Notes: generated from the sequence alone by a model not told the origin. Counted from the first letter of the stretch, positions 35,271 through 46,670 are shown. The stretch: DNA of 64,000 nt from Siphonodentalium dalli (GCA_032622095.1 CP136063.1:88577980-88641979), one strand, 5' to 3'. Made by a program: numbers and translations.

Positions 35271-35789
35271 ATAAAAAATGTTATTTAATTTACGCCCTCG
35301 GGTGTATAGGCCTACTATCCTAGAGATTCTATATAGCTATGGTTCGCTGGGCGTTTTATTTATAGATACTGTTGTTTTGGGTCGCTTTAACAGTTGTAAT
35401 GGGACCCCGAGTCCGGTAAAATGTGTAGTTGGAATTTCAATTTCGTTTATTGTCGTTGATTCTGGTTTGTGATAAGCTATGCCAATAACACATAGAAGAA
35501 ATGAAAAAGATAATTTGTAAGATGCGTATGTCAATTGATACGTATTTTAAAGAGTGGGTCTGAGACAGCCGATTCAGCCACTGGCTCGTTAATTAGGTGC
35601 TGATCGGTGTGACAGTTTGCAGTAAGTCCCCTATTTGCGGAAAAAATTTGCGAAGATCCCGAATTCGCGGAGGTCCCCTAAAATGGTCCAATAACATTAT
35701 TTGCAATGTTTGTTTACAAATATATGTATCGTCATTCGATATATACTTGTGAGTCACTTGAACATACTACTGGTCGTCGAACTCGTATT
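35271..35789. other. No recognisable feature
   Basis: Short ORFs on both strands only, intronic to repeat gene copy 2. Confidence 0.4.
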
Positions 35790-36340
35790 TTAAATACTAG
35801 AAGAATGAGTCTATGTACATGTATATTTTGAATTGATCGAGTGTTGGAGCCTCAACAGCGAAGTCGGGCAGAGAGTTCCAGCTATTTACCACCATCTGCG
35901 TGAAGCAATATTTTCCTATGGCCTTGTTAACAATCATAATAATGGGCATCTGTAGCTTTTTATTATGTCCTCTTGTTCTTCCTGATGAATGTCTTTCTAA
36001 TAGGTTACAGTCATTGATATTGTAATGACCATTCAACAGTTTATATACCTAGATTAGATCTCCTCTAAATCTTCGATATTTTAAAGACATCAGATTGAGT
36101 CTTATCATTCGGTCTCAGTAGCATAGAGTTTTGATTTGACGAACTAGTTTCGTTGCTTTTCTTTGTATTTCTCTAACACAATGCTTTGATATTTGTGATG
36201 TTGGCTCCATGCAGAGTTACAGTATTCGATGATAGGTCTGACCATGCTTATGTAGAGCGATTAGAATGTGTCGATGTCCAAGTTCGTGAAAGTTGTATTG
36301 ACCATGCCGATGATTTGAGAAGCTTTATTGTTTCATGATA
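35790..36340 (-). mobile_element. CR1-like LINE 3' fragment, decayed
   Basis: On the minus strand, across frame changes, one reads NKASQIIGMVNTTFTNLD, LYISMVRPIIEYCNSAWSQ, QRKATKLVRQIKTLCY, LMSLKYRRFRGDLI, VYKLLNGHYNIND, then a TRGHNKKL block and VVNSWNSLPDFAVEAPTL. This series matches the C-terminal part of CR1-type polymerase proteins. In-frame stops and at least one frameshift show it is dead, and it is 5'-truncated. Confidence 0.75.
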
Positions 36341-36775
36341 TTGTAGGAAGGCTAATCTGGCCGTGTCAAATTGAGCTATAGCGATGTGATATCTCGCAGG
36401 ACAACACATTCGGGATTTCGTGGGGTGTGTCTTCGCTGGATGTCTTATAGTTGCAGTGTGTAACTAGTATGACCGCGTTACTTGCGTTCGATGTTTAGGT
36501 ATGAACAAGGGCTGGGCCATGCACTCTTGAAGATTTTAAGGCGGGAACACAATGCCTCTGATTATTGATCCGCATTTAGAAGCTTTCTGGTGTGGTGAAT
36601 GAGAAACCTGCAGTAATAAGCCGTAGTTTTTTTGTAATAATTTGAAGGATTAGTTGTTTTAACGGAATTTGAGGCGGTGCATTGATGTAACCAATATACT
36701 TTAAATTTATATGTATGGCTAATAATATGATCTTGAGGGCGTTACCATTTCTGAATATGGTTTTCTTGTACATTC
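36341..36775. other. No recognisable feature
   Basis: AT-rich intron sequence of repeat gene copy 2. Confidence 0.4.
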
Positions 36776-37034
36776 TGTGTATATATGGCAGTGGTCGACC
36801 AGCGTAGCGAGGGACTGAACTATGTCAGACCATCGTGACAGGGGACTGAACTATGTGGAATCACTAAAATAAATGGTTTCCCACAGACGACAGTGTTAAC
36901 GTTTCAGCCAAATTCGCTGAATTGAAGCTTGCAGGCCACTCCAGTGATGTTTACCCAGCTAGATTGACACTAGTTGATCACGAAAACACAAGAAAAATCA
37001 TAGGTCATGTGTTTACATTTTAAAATAAATCCCC

Positions 37035-39216
37035 GATTTTATGTGAATCTCTCAACGAGCCTATGAATAAGGAGAGCTCTCCATTACACAAAAACAAGGA
37101 ATTATAACTCTTCTCCCCAAAAAAGACAAAGACAGACACCTTCTAAAAAATTGGAGAGTACGCAGACGACACGACACTTATTCTAGACGGTGCCGAAAGT
37201 AGTCTGAGTGAGGCCTATATTCCACCCTAAATGCCTTTGCTGAAATATCCGGACCCAAGCTCAATGTGAGTAAGTGTCAGGCGTCGTGGGTTGGATCCAT
37301 GGTGGGCGGCAAGAAAATATATGTCCGGAATTTCATCTCACCTTTGCAGACTCATTTAATCTTCTTGGAATCAACTTTAATACTACTTTGAACAAAATGT
37401 AGATTAATTTTGAAAATAAGCGGATCGAACTTAAATGACTAACAGAAACATGGAATCATCGACTACTTACCTCATTTGGTCGTATAACAGTTATAAAATC
37501 CACCATTTTCCCCAAATTAACTCACTTCTAACAACAATTTCATGACCAAACTCGAAAACATATTATTTAATTTTCTCTGCAATTCCAAAACTCGTCTGTC
37601 AATATCACTGTACCGGTGGAATGAAAATGGTAGATGTAAACAATTTCCTCATGTCAATGAAAATAACTTGGGTGAGACGATTGCTATTGAAAAGTTCAAA
37701 ATGGACACCCCTAACCGACCTTCCTATCACCAAAGACAACCTATTTCTGACATACAACCATGCTTTTCTGAAAAACAAAGCTAATGTCGTGAAAAATCAT
37801 TTCTGGCATGACGTACTACTGGCTTTTGCAAATATGTTAGAAAAAAATAAGAAACAAACTCGATTGCAGGCACGCACTATTTGGAACAACCCCGATATAA
37901 AACTTGGCGGTCACACCATTAATTTTTTCATGGCGAAAAAGAGGAATTCTATAATGTAAATGACTTGTTTCAAAGAGATGGCATAATTATTACACACAGA
38001 ACAATCCTTGTTCGAATGTTATCATATACGTACAGATTTTTTGACAATGAACAGCATCCTGCAACAAATAATAGCTATGGCACAAAAGCTCAACCAACCC
38101 TTATTTCGCATTGAAAGCCCCTTCCTTCCAAGTAATTTTGTCATCCCATTGAGCAATACTCATGGTGGACAGGACTTCTACAAAATTATAAATTCAATGA
38201 ATATCGTACCAAAATCCCATAAAAAATGGCAGGCTGAATCTGAGGATAATGACATTCAATGGGAAAACAACAACCGTCTTGCTTTCACCACGACGCCTGA
38301 CACGAAACTGTGGTTGTTACAATATAGAATTAATCACAGAATACTTTCCACAGAGATATTTCTTAAAATGGTCAACCTGGAACAAAATTATTTATGTAAC
38401 CACTGCGGCACAACATCTGAAGATATATCCCATATTTTTTGGGACTGTCCGCATGTAAAAAAAACTTTATAAATGATGTTACTATTTGGTGCAAACCAAA
38501 TGGAATCGCCTTGTCGCCACAAGAAAGATTACAATCCTTGGATCCCTGTCAATGGGCGATAACTCTATGCCGAATCTGTTTTGGCTACTGACAAAACAAT
38601 ACATGTATAAAACTAAATTTAATCCTGATATGTTATCACTAAAGTCCTTTCTATCAGAACTAAAATCTAGATATTTACAGGAGCAATTGTTGGCACAGTA
38701 CCAAATGAAATTATCCTCTTTCGAGAAAAACTGTTTTTTAATCATAGAAGCTCTTAACAAAACGTCAGACGGTCAGAAGCAAACAAACCATAATGTATCA
38801 AAATATCGATCCCACCGAAACCCAACTTTATCTCTCAAACTCACAAGTATTGGCCAGAGGAATAAGTGCTGTGGAACCGCCGAGTTGATCCACCAGAAAG
38901 GGAAAACACTTATTTCTACATTAATCAAGATCACAAAGAGCTATATAGATATATACAATTAATATCTTATAAACATTGGACCAATTAGCTCTTTGACTAA
39001 ATCTATGTCTAACATAGCTTGCGGCACCCATACCAGAAGCGTGTATAATTATAGACTTGCCACAATGAGTGAAAGAGCATATGAGTGAAAGGATGTGTGC
39101 AAGTTATTGATAGCCTGGGGACGAAAGAGCTTGTGTGAGATAATCTTTTTGCTAATTTTGTTACAATATATATTTATATACATTTAAGTTTGATCAATAA
39201 AACTTAAAAAATAATA
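37035..39216 (+). mobile_element. 5'-truncated L1/Tx1-like LINE
   Basis: The insertion is bounded by AATCCCC on both sides (37028-37034 and 39216-39222), within block C. The fragment starts near the polymerase active site: EYADDTTLILDGAESSL, FAEISGPKLNVSKCQASWVG, FNLLGINFNTTLN, then KMVDVNNFLMSMKITWVRRL, LWLLQYRINHRILSTEIFL and a zinc-knuckle-like LCNHCGTTSEDISHIFWDC. The order and motifs fit the L1/Tx1 group. The frame is broken near 37215, 37615, 37960 and 38470. An untranslated tail runs from about 38962 to AATAAAACTTAAAAAATAAT. Confidence 0.8.
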
Positions 39217-39641
39217 ATCCCCAAGTGTGCGACAGCGCAATTCCACAGCCACATTTTACCTGGAAAAAGGCAGAACTACAGCAGCCAGTTAAATAATTTT
39301 CCCACTCACAATATCCATTCTCCCATTAATTCACCAGTTTAAATTATTTATATATGATGTACAAATCAAATAAACAAGATTTCATCATTTAAGAACGTGT
39401 CACATGTATCAGGTGAAGGCCATTCCTCAGTTAATTACTCATATATGCCTAGCGTCCTTTTTAAAGGACGGCTAACATTACCGAATTGATGGATGATAGG
39501 CAGTGGGAAATGCTACCATGGATCGTTCCAAAATGTATAAATATAGAACGTCCTTGAAAGTTCCGCATGATACTAAATTCAAATATCAATTTCAGCATTG
39601 TTTTGTCTGGAAGTCGGGTTTTGTTTGTTGCTGTCTTTATC

Positions 39642-40595
39642 ATGGAAAATGAAATAACAAGGGAGGTAAGTTCACATAATAAATATATTTAACCCCATGT
39701 TATCACTTATTTCAATATGATCACAATAATGGTTTTAAATGAATATGTGATAAATGTATGGAAAATTGTGGTTATCTCTAGCGAAAATATCGCCTTGATT
39801 CAGCGTACTTTATAAAGGACGCTAGGCATGGCTGGGGCCCTGAAGATTTCCATTCCCGATCCTTTATAAAGGACACTAGGCATATGCGTGGTATTTGTGG
39901 ATAATATATGTCGAACAATGCTTGACATACACACGTTTATTACACACTTAATTCCAGAAATTACAGTGTTCCATATTTACAAATCCGTAATAGAACGTAT
40001 ACGCATCCCGTTGACGTCAGATGACGTTCCTCTCAACCATGAAACCGGAACTATAAAATAAAAACGTCATCATACACGACAAAGCAAGCCCTTTGTGTGC
40101 CTGAATAAACATAGGCTGTTGTGTCACGGGTTTAGGACGGGTGCGTGTAATAAACATAGAATGACCCATGTGTTAATGGGTTTGTCGATACGGCACTTGC
40201 GCCATCGCGGAAGGATAGAACTCGAGGCTACGCTCCCATTCTATCATTCCGCGCTAGCGCTCGTGTCATATCAACAAACTGATTAACACACTTGTGTCGT
40301 TCTGTGTATATATAATGTATATGCCAATGAATTTGTTTTCACTGTTTTAACTTTCAACAAATGCGAAATGAACGCTCTTCATTCATACAATATCAGGAAT
40401 CGAATATATTATATAAACGCTCTTCAATTTGATATAAAGTTCTGCATTATTTTTTCACTCCAGGAGATATATGGTCCGCGATGTGCTTGGAATGACAGAA
40501 CAATGCGACTTTTTGAGGCCACAGTCTACATCACTCCTCCGGATGGCGACTGTTCAGATGGGGATAGTGGTAATGAGGAGAGCGGAGGATATTAG
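39642..40595 (+). pseudogene. Transposase N-terminal remnant, two exons (39642-39665, 40464-40595)
   Basis: A TATA-like TGTATAAATATAG at about 39535 precedes ATG at 39642 (MENEITRE), which ends at GAG|GTAAGT. A strong acceptor TTTTTTCACTCCAG precedes 40464, continuing in the same phase with EIYGPRCAWND, then VYITPPDGDCSDGDSGNEES and a TAG at 40593-40595. Acidic ITPP...SD.DSG.E segments are typical of piggyBac-family N-termini. Beyond the stop, a shifted frame continues with an acidic DEDDD stretch and stops again, so the gene is decayed and lacks the DDD catalytic core. Confidence 0.4.
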
Positions 40596-40719
40596 TGATT
40601 AGTGATATGCTGATGAGGATGATGATGTATATACAGTGTAGTTAAATCATGTTATATATCTACTTATCATGTTACACGTATTGTATCCGAGTAATAACCA
40701 TTACATTACAAAAAAGTCT

Positions 40720-40990
40720 GGTTGACAATCTATCTAAGTCACAGTTGTACAGTGAAGAAACAAATTAGTCAATATGACTACTAGTAACTTAGCTTAGTCA
40801 AACGTTTGTCCAAATGATGACTAACTTCGTTTAGTCAAAATGACTAAGGTAGAAAAATAGTCACAATAATTATTTAAAGTGATGTTTGTCACAACGACTA
40901 AAAAACGGTAAGTCGACTAATTGGGCCATTAGATTCAGTCATTTTGACTATCTTTTCTTAGTCACTGGGAAGTGAAAATGTAATTTGTGG
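40720..40990. repeat. Cluster of TTAGTCA / TGACTAA palindromic motifs
   Basis: About a dozen TAGTC or GACTA cores occur in 260 bp, several as palindromes such as TTAGTCAAAATGACTAA (near 40839). It lies inside the piggyBac-like element. Confidence 0.55.
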
Positions 40991-42039
40991 AAATTTTATG
41001 CACACAATTCTGATACCCAGGACGAGAGCCCAGGACACATACCGGGCCGACCATGTGTGAGAAAATTTTGAAATATGAACAAGAAAATTGCAAACTCCTA
41101 GCATCTCGACTGGCCTAAAGTTTTCCTAGTGTTGGAAATTTCTAACCTGATACCCCCTTTAGGTTGGAAAATTCCCAATTAATGACCATTTCAGTTCAAA
41201 CTTTTGAAAGAATAAGGTTTTCTTGAGCTAATTAGCAGTTTTGTATTGGCCACGATGAGAGTTCATTTCACACCCCGGGCCTCCTGTAATAAATACTTTC
41301 ACTTGTACTCATTCACTTCAGAAGTCCAAAGTAGTAGCTATATTGTGTTTTATAACATGTACACACAATACTACAAATGCCAGGTCGTGGTCATCAATTA
41401 TCATAGTTCTTGATAAGACCAAATGTGATGATCCTGCGTTATCTAATTAAAATAGTTTAAATGAACATAAATTTACAATGCGTATGCCTAGCGTTCCTGA
41501 TAAAGGACGGTCCTCTGTCTGGGCGAAACATTGGGAAAATGCCCTTTACTTTCCGCCCAATGTTGATTTTGCCATTTACTAACCCGAAATTATCTAACAT
41601 CATAAAAATAAATAAGTAAAAAAAAGTTCGGCATATATGGGATTAACTTAACTTCACCTCTGCAGACATTCCACGGTGCAATCGTTCCCCGACTCATTTA
41701 GGAACACATTTAGCTCCCTGATTCCATGTCAGACCATACGCAGCATAGCAGGGGACTGAACTCTGCCAGACCAGCGTAGCCGGGGACCTAACTCTGTCAG
41801 ATCAGCGTATCGAGGGGACTGGACTCTGCGTTGCAGTTTACCCATGAATATATATACGTGTTCTGGTTAAATAGAGGATCTCTATATGAGTCGCAATTTT
41901 ATAAGAAAGTAGTTAACCGTGTGTATTAAATTCGATTCGAGCCCAGCTATACAATTGCGACGAATTTCAGATCCATTTTTATCACAGAATAACATTTTAG
42001 CAACGAAAGACGATATCGAAACGGCTGTGGTTAAACAAA

Positions 42040-42043
42040 TTAA
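42040..42043. other. Empty TTAA target site for MITE B
   Basis: AAACAAATTAATATTGAT matches both flanks of the MITE B insertion at 7710-8174, with no insert between. It shows the ancestral state and confirms TTAA as target. Confidence 0.7.
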
Positions 42044-42584
42044 TATTGATCTCCTTATCACAATCAAAGAGGAAGTAAAGAAGTAAAATATAGTTCCATT
42101 TTAAATGTGTCTTTTCATGTTGACAAAATTGTTTATCTAACACAAAATAATCAAACACAAATTGAATATCATAAGTATATTCTAATCAACATGATAATAA
42201 AGTCCCGGTATTGCTATCATTGATGTAAGCTCTTACGTCACTGTGCGTGCCGATAATACACACGTCTTACTAAAAAATATTAGGCCGGATTTAGGGGCTA
42301 AGTGTGTGATAAATGCTCTTAGGTCACACTTGCCAGAATCAAGGTTAGAATTAGTCGTGGATAGTACCCTTTTGGAAAACTGCTGTGGTATGTCAGTGGC
42401 CGAATATTCACGCTTGGAGTTTGTGCAGGAGTTTCACAGGGTTTTCGGCTTTGGAATGAAAGTTAATTCGTTGCTAAGAGAGATAACAGTTCATCATGTG
42501 ATCGTTATAAATTGATAATATCATCATTTATGTCAACAAAACTCTTCGCAATATATCAATGATCAACCGCATCGTTATAGGGCG
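42044..42584. other. Copy 2 equivalent of 8175-8769; no gene
   Basis: Aligned with the copy 1 locus (for example CACAATCAAAGAGGAAGTAA and CAATATATCAATGATCAA). The 64- and 90-codon ORFs in the two copies are not conserved in frame, arguing against coding. Confidence 0.5.
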
Positions 42585-42935
42585 TGGAAAAATAAAGTCC
42601 ATAACTCTGTTGAAAATTGACGGTCGGAACCCAAATTCGAACTTGACCTGTATTTTGGGCTAATACACACACGTATACCAAATGTCATTCGAATCAGTTC
42701 AGACTTACTAATGTTATCATCCGAAAACGAAAATTGAGGGCCACGAGTCTGGTTAAAATTGGTGGGCGGAACCCGAATTCGAAATTGACCTGTATTTTGT
42801 GCTAGTAAACTCACATACTAAATTTTATTCCATTCAGTTGCAGGAAACTATCTAAACTTATCATTCATCCGGAAACCAACAGCGAACGGAGTCAACGGAC
42901 GTACGACCAGACGTCTCGACGGACGGACCAATAAC
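42585..42935. repeat. Family F tandem repeat
   Basis: Two units as at 8770-9098, ending GACGTCTCGACGGACGGACC. Confidence 0.7.
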
Positions 42936-43114
42936 ATAATACGTCCCTTATTTAAAAAAAAGGGCATATATATAAAACGGTTCAAATGCTCCCACATGTG
43001 GGGCCTTCACTTAGTTTAAGCATTGCCCAGCAAATTATTTTCACGTTATTAAATTATTTTGTGTCCAAGCTGCTATAATGTATATATAATTATGATATCG
43101 CTAGCATAACTCAC

Positions 43115-43154
43115 CTGCTAAGGCTATGAGCACGGCAATCAAGTAGATCCTCAT
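43115..43154 (-). CDS. Secreted tandem-repeat protein, copy 2, exon 1 (signal peptide)
   Basis: ATG at 43154-43152 starts MRIYLIAVLIALA and the exon ends at CAG|GTGAGT (donor GT at 43114-43113). The peptide is identical to copy 1, with TTA instead of TTG for leucine 12. The phase-1 end joins exon 2 at 32306, completing a valine codon and giving VCA before SGTPLRGD. The implied intron is 10.8 kb. The leader and TATA box are conserved with copy 1. Confidence 0.7.
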
Positions 43155-43174
43155 CTTTCTTGGTGAACAGTGTT

Positions 43175-43210
43175 TGTTGTTTGCTCCCTCCGCGTGTAGT
43201 AATATTTATA
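43175..43210 (-). promoter_or_regulatory. TATA-box promoter of repeat gene copy 2
   Basis: TATAAATA at 43210-43203 lies about 50 nt upstream of the start codon. Transcription start is predicted near 43180, with a short leader (CACCAAGAAAG before the ATG). Confidence 0.55.
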
Positions 43211-43494
43211 CAGGCAAATATACGGAAATAGCAAAGGGAATAACCACGGTTACTGCGCATCGCACCTGGCGGAAGGACGAACCCGACTGACACAGGAAAC
43301 GAACGTGTTGTAATTATGAAAATTAATAAACATCTGTATTTTGTGCAAGCATGCATGCAATTAAGATTTCTGTGTTGTGTGAAAATTCACTTCACGATAT
43401 TTCAAATTCGACGATGAACTGAATCGGTAAAGACCGTGGCCAGATAGACACATGTAATCTAATGTGGATCAACGGACGGAAAACCGGAAGTATT

Positions 43495-43599
43495 ATGGAG
43501 TCCGAGGAGAGGAATGCTTTTGTCAAAGTTTGCAGACACTTTCTGACACCGATTTTCTGCAAACAAACACATTTAGACACCACTTCGAAACATGTAAAG
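43495..43599 (+). other. Possible small divergent exon ending in a splice donor
   Basis: An open frame of 35 codons starts MESEERNAFVKVCRHF and reaches HVK at AAG|GTAAGTGAA. It points away from the repeat gene promoter about 300 bp upstream. The copy 1 equivalent (from about 9720) keeps the ATG, the CRHFLTP stretch and the donor but is frameshifted and stops. No downstream exon was identified. It could be chance, an upstream transcript or a decayed gene. Confidence 0.25.
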
Positions 43600-43619
43600 G
43601 TAAGTGAATATTTCGTCAC

Positions 43620-44672
43620 TAATATTATCAGTTAGAAGCAGTTGGCATTACTTTATTACTCTATCTCGAGATATCGGCCGTTCGACGCAATTTCAAATTC
43701 TGTTCCGCAGATTGTCATTCTATTCCACATTCCATCCCATCCCGCAGATTGCAATGTCCCGTTGTTTTTGGCAAATGGGTCACATGCTAGACACACCCTG
43801 ACCATGGGGAAAATATCCAGGTTTTCTGGACCTGAATGATGCTGAATTGGATACCCCCAGTATATTTTGTAAAGAGGTGCATGTCCAATCTGTGTTAACA
43901 TACACTCAGAGACATTCTGACATACTGAGTCAATTGCAATGCCATTTTTAAATGCCCGTTTTGAAAAAAAACCAGAACGTATTTTGTTATTGGTTGTTCC
44001 TTCCGTTGTAACGTCTGTTGTTCGTTCGCTTTTTCTCCGTTTCCAGATGATAACTTTAGTTTGTCTAAACTTAATGGAAAGAAATTTGGTACGTGGATTT
44101 ACTAGCACAAAATACACGTCAATTTCAATTTCGGGTTTCGCCGGCCAATTTTGACCAGAGTAACGGCCCTTTTTGTTGGAATTTTTACTCAATTTTCATT
44201 TCCGGATGATAACTTCGGTAAATCTGAACTGAATGGATTGAAATAAGGTATGTGAGTTTACTAGCCCAAAATACAGGTCAAGTTCGAATTTGGGTTCCAC
44301 CCGCTATTTTTGCCGGACTTATGTCTCATGGTCCTTGGTTTCCGGATACAAACTTTAGTTTTAATTGTCTGTCTGTTTTCAAATTTTGTATGTGGATTAT
44401 ACACATGAAAATACAGGTTAAGTTCAAATTTGGATTTGGTCTGCCCATTTTTGCCGAAGTTTATGGTCCGTGTCGACTTTGGCGATTATTTTGGTTTCCG
44501 GGTGATAACTTTAGTTTTAGTTATCTGATTATTTTCAAATTTGGTAAATGGATTATTCATATGAAAATATAGGTTAAGTTAGAATTTGGGTTCCGTCCAC
44601 CTATTTTAACCAGAGTTATGGTCCTTGTTGACTTATAGTTTGGCGATTATTTTGGTTTCCGGGTGTCTGTTG
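43620..44672. repeat. Family F repeat units; no gene
   Basis: From about 44010 to 44660, three to four diverged family F units (CCGGATGATAACTTTAGTTT, AAATACAGGTCAAGTTCGAA, GCCCATTTTTGCC) are arranged in tandem in antisense. The 178-codon minus-strand ORF at 43656-44192 overlaps these and has no recognisable domain. 43780-44010 shows nothing else. Confidence 0.55.
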
Positions 44673-45225
44673 GTACTAAAATCAGCTAACATATTGGGAT
44701 AGCGAGATGCTAGTTTTAGTACGAGAACGCCCCGTTACCATGTGTATGACACGGTTTACGCGTTAGCGACCAGCTCACATAAAACCACAATTAAATGTAA
44801 TCAAATATCACAATAGTGACAATAAATGGGTTTATTCCATAGAAGACATTATATTTGTTCTGAAGACCACAACAGTTGTCAATTGAAAGGGGTAATTTAA
44901 TGAGACATTTACCGCAGTGTTGATATATTTTTAAAAGTATGCGTACTCAATTGACCTCACAAAGTGACATCGGCATATTCCGGTGAAAACATTCTAGCAA
45001 TCGTAAGGTAAATATAAACAAAACCATGTGGTCGTAAATTGAATTAATTCTATAACTTATTACCAGGTAATTTGTAAATTTAAATTTGCATATTTTTTGC
45101 GAGACGTTCTGTGTGAGAACTAATAAGTAATATATGACCACTTACAAATACAAATGGTATTAAAACTAGCATTTCGCTATCCCAATATCTTTGCTGGTTT
45201 TAGTATGAGCAGACTTGGACTACAC
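44673..45225. mobile_element. Terminal-inverted-repeat element D, copy 1
   Basis: The termini read TACTAAAATCAGCTAACATA ... GCTAGTTTTAGTACGAGA on the left and the complement on the right (45155-45225), about 50-70 bp. Each terminus is itself imperfectly palindromic (TACTAAAA...TTTTAGTA). The right terminus extends to AGACTTGGACT, missing on the left. There is no transposase. Confidence 0.65.
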
Positions 45226-46180
45226 ATCACGTTACGTTAATTATTTCGAGTGGGCGTTATTTTCTTGTCTTGGAGCTACTAATAATGAGTTTTGATTGCC
45301 TCTAGTGATATGGTATCCTGCAGTGTGGGATATGGAAAGTCTATGACTGTGGATCAGACCCACTAGTTATGTGTGGGCCTGTAAGTTAACTGAGACTGGT
45401 GCATATCACGTGGTAAATTATGAATTTAATTTTCAGGAAATCTTTTTAATGATTGTTTTTCTTGTGCAGCATCTTATCGGCCAGTTGCCACAAGAAGCGT
45501 TTCAATTTATGGTTTTGTTGTCTATTCGCTTTTTTTCGTTTCCGGATGATAACTTTAATAAGTCTAAACTTAATGGAGTGAAATTTGGTATGTGGGTTTG
45601 CTAGCACAAAATACAGGTGAAGTTTGAATTCTGGTCCCGCCCGCCAATTTTCATCAGAATTACGGCCCTTTTCGTTGGAATTTGTACTCAATTTTCAATT
45701 CCGGGTGATAACTTCGGTAAATCTGAACTGAATGGATTGAAATAAGGTATGTGAGTTTACTAGCCATAAATACAGGTCAAGTTCGAATTCCGGTTCCACC
45801 CGCTATTTTTTGCCGGAGTTATGGTCCTTGCCGACTTTACCGATTATTATGGTTTCCGGGTGATAACTTTAGTTTTAGTTATATGGTTGTTTGCAAATAT
45901 GGTATATTGATTACTCATATGACAATATAGGTTAAGTTCGAATTTGGGTTCCGTCTGCCTATTCTAACCGGAGTTATGGTTCAGGTTGACTATATTTTGA
46001 TGATTATTTTGGTTTCCGGGTGATAGCTTTAGTAAGAGTTATCTGTTTGTTATTAAATTTAGCATATGGATTACTCGTTGCGGCCCTTTGTTGAAATTAC
46101 CACGGGCAAATTTGGCCACTCCCTAGTGATGCTCTTGTTCAAACGTTTGGAGGCTTACCCTGAATTACATCACATCACAT
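45226..46180. repeat. Family F units and a flank duplicated at 47030-47240
   Basis: 45235-45440 (CTTGGAGCTACTAATAATGAG ... CATATCACGTGGTAAATTAT) recurs at 47030-47240. 45530-46090 holds four diverged family F units. The repeat gives rise to short ORFs only. Confidence 0.6.
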
Positions 46181-46670
46181 AGTCCAAGTCTTCTCGTACT
46201 AAACCAGCTAAGATGGGATGGCGAGACGCTAGTTTTAGTGCGAGATCGTCCCGTTACCATTTGTATGACATGGTTTACGCGTTAGTGACCTGCTCAGTGC
46301 TCACATAAAACCACAATTAAATGTAATCAAATATCAAAATTGCCACAATAAACGTGTTTATTCCATAGAAGACATGATATTTGTTCTGAAAACCACATCA
46401 GTTGTCAATTGAAAGGGGTAATTTAATGTGAAATGAGACATTTACTGCAGTGTTGACATATTTTTAAAAGTATGCATGCTCAATTGACATCACAAAGTGA
46501 CATCGGTGAGTAAACATAAACAAAACCACGTGGTCGTAAATTTAATTAATTCTATCACTTCTACCTGGTAATTTGTAAATTTAAAATTGCATATATATTG
46601 CGAGACATTCCGTTTAAGAAATGTTTAACTAATAAGTAATAAAGGACCACTTACAATGAAAATAAACACA
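46181..46670. mobile_element. Terminal-inverted-repeat element D, copy 2 (right end lost)
   Basis: The left end AGTCCAAGTCTTCTCGTACT is intact. The interior (ATAAAACCACAATTAAATG, TTGTCAATTGAAAGGGGTAA) matches copy 1, but after GGACCACTTACAA the sequence diverges. Confidence 0.6.

Larger units (their letters stand above)
39431..41651 (+). mobile_element. piggyBac-like element with TTAA target duplication
   Basis: The left boundary is TTAA at 39431 followed by TTACTCATATATGCC. The right boundary, read inward, is TTAA followed by TCCCATATATGCC, so the ends form imperfect inverted repeats. Outside both TTAA copies lie adjoining pieces of block C (CAGTTA / CTTCACC as at 7315). Inside are sub-terminal palindromes ATGCCTAGCGTCCTTT with AAAGGACGCTAGGCAT at 39446, 39809, 39862 and 41484. 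It contains a split ORF resembling a piggyBac transposase N-terminus but no catalytic domain. Confidence 0.6.
36776..42060. repeat. Repeat block C split by two insertions (36776-37034, 39217-39434, 41648-42060)
   Basis: Read together, the three segments reproduce the block seen uninterrupted at 6770-7700. The gaps are exactly the L1/Tx1-like LINE (between AATCCCC copies) and the piggyBac-like element (between TTAA copies). The split accounts for about 4.4 kb of the extra intron length in copy 2. Confidence 0.75.

Noticed and set aside
43656-44192. 178-codon minus-strand ORF
   Set aside because: Overlaps dispersed family F units; similar translations come from every copy of that repeat, and no domain is recognisable.
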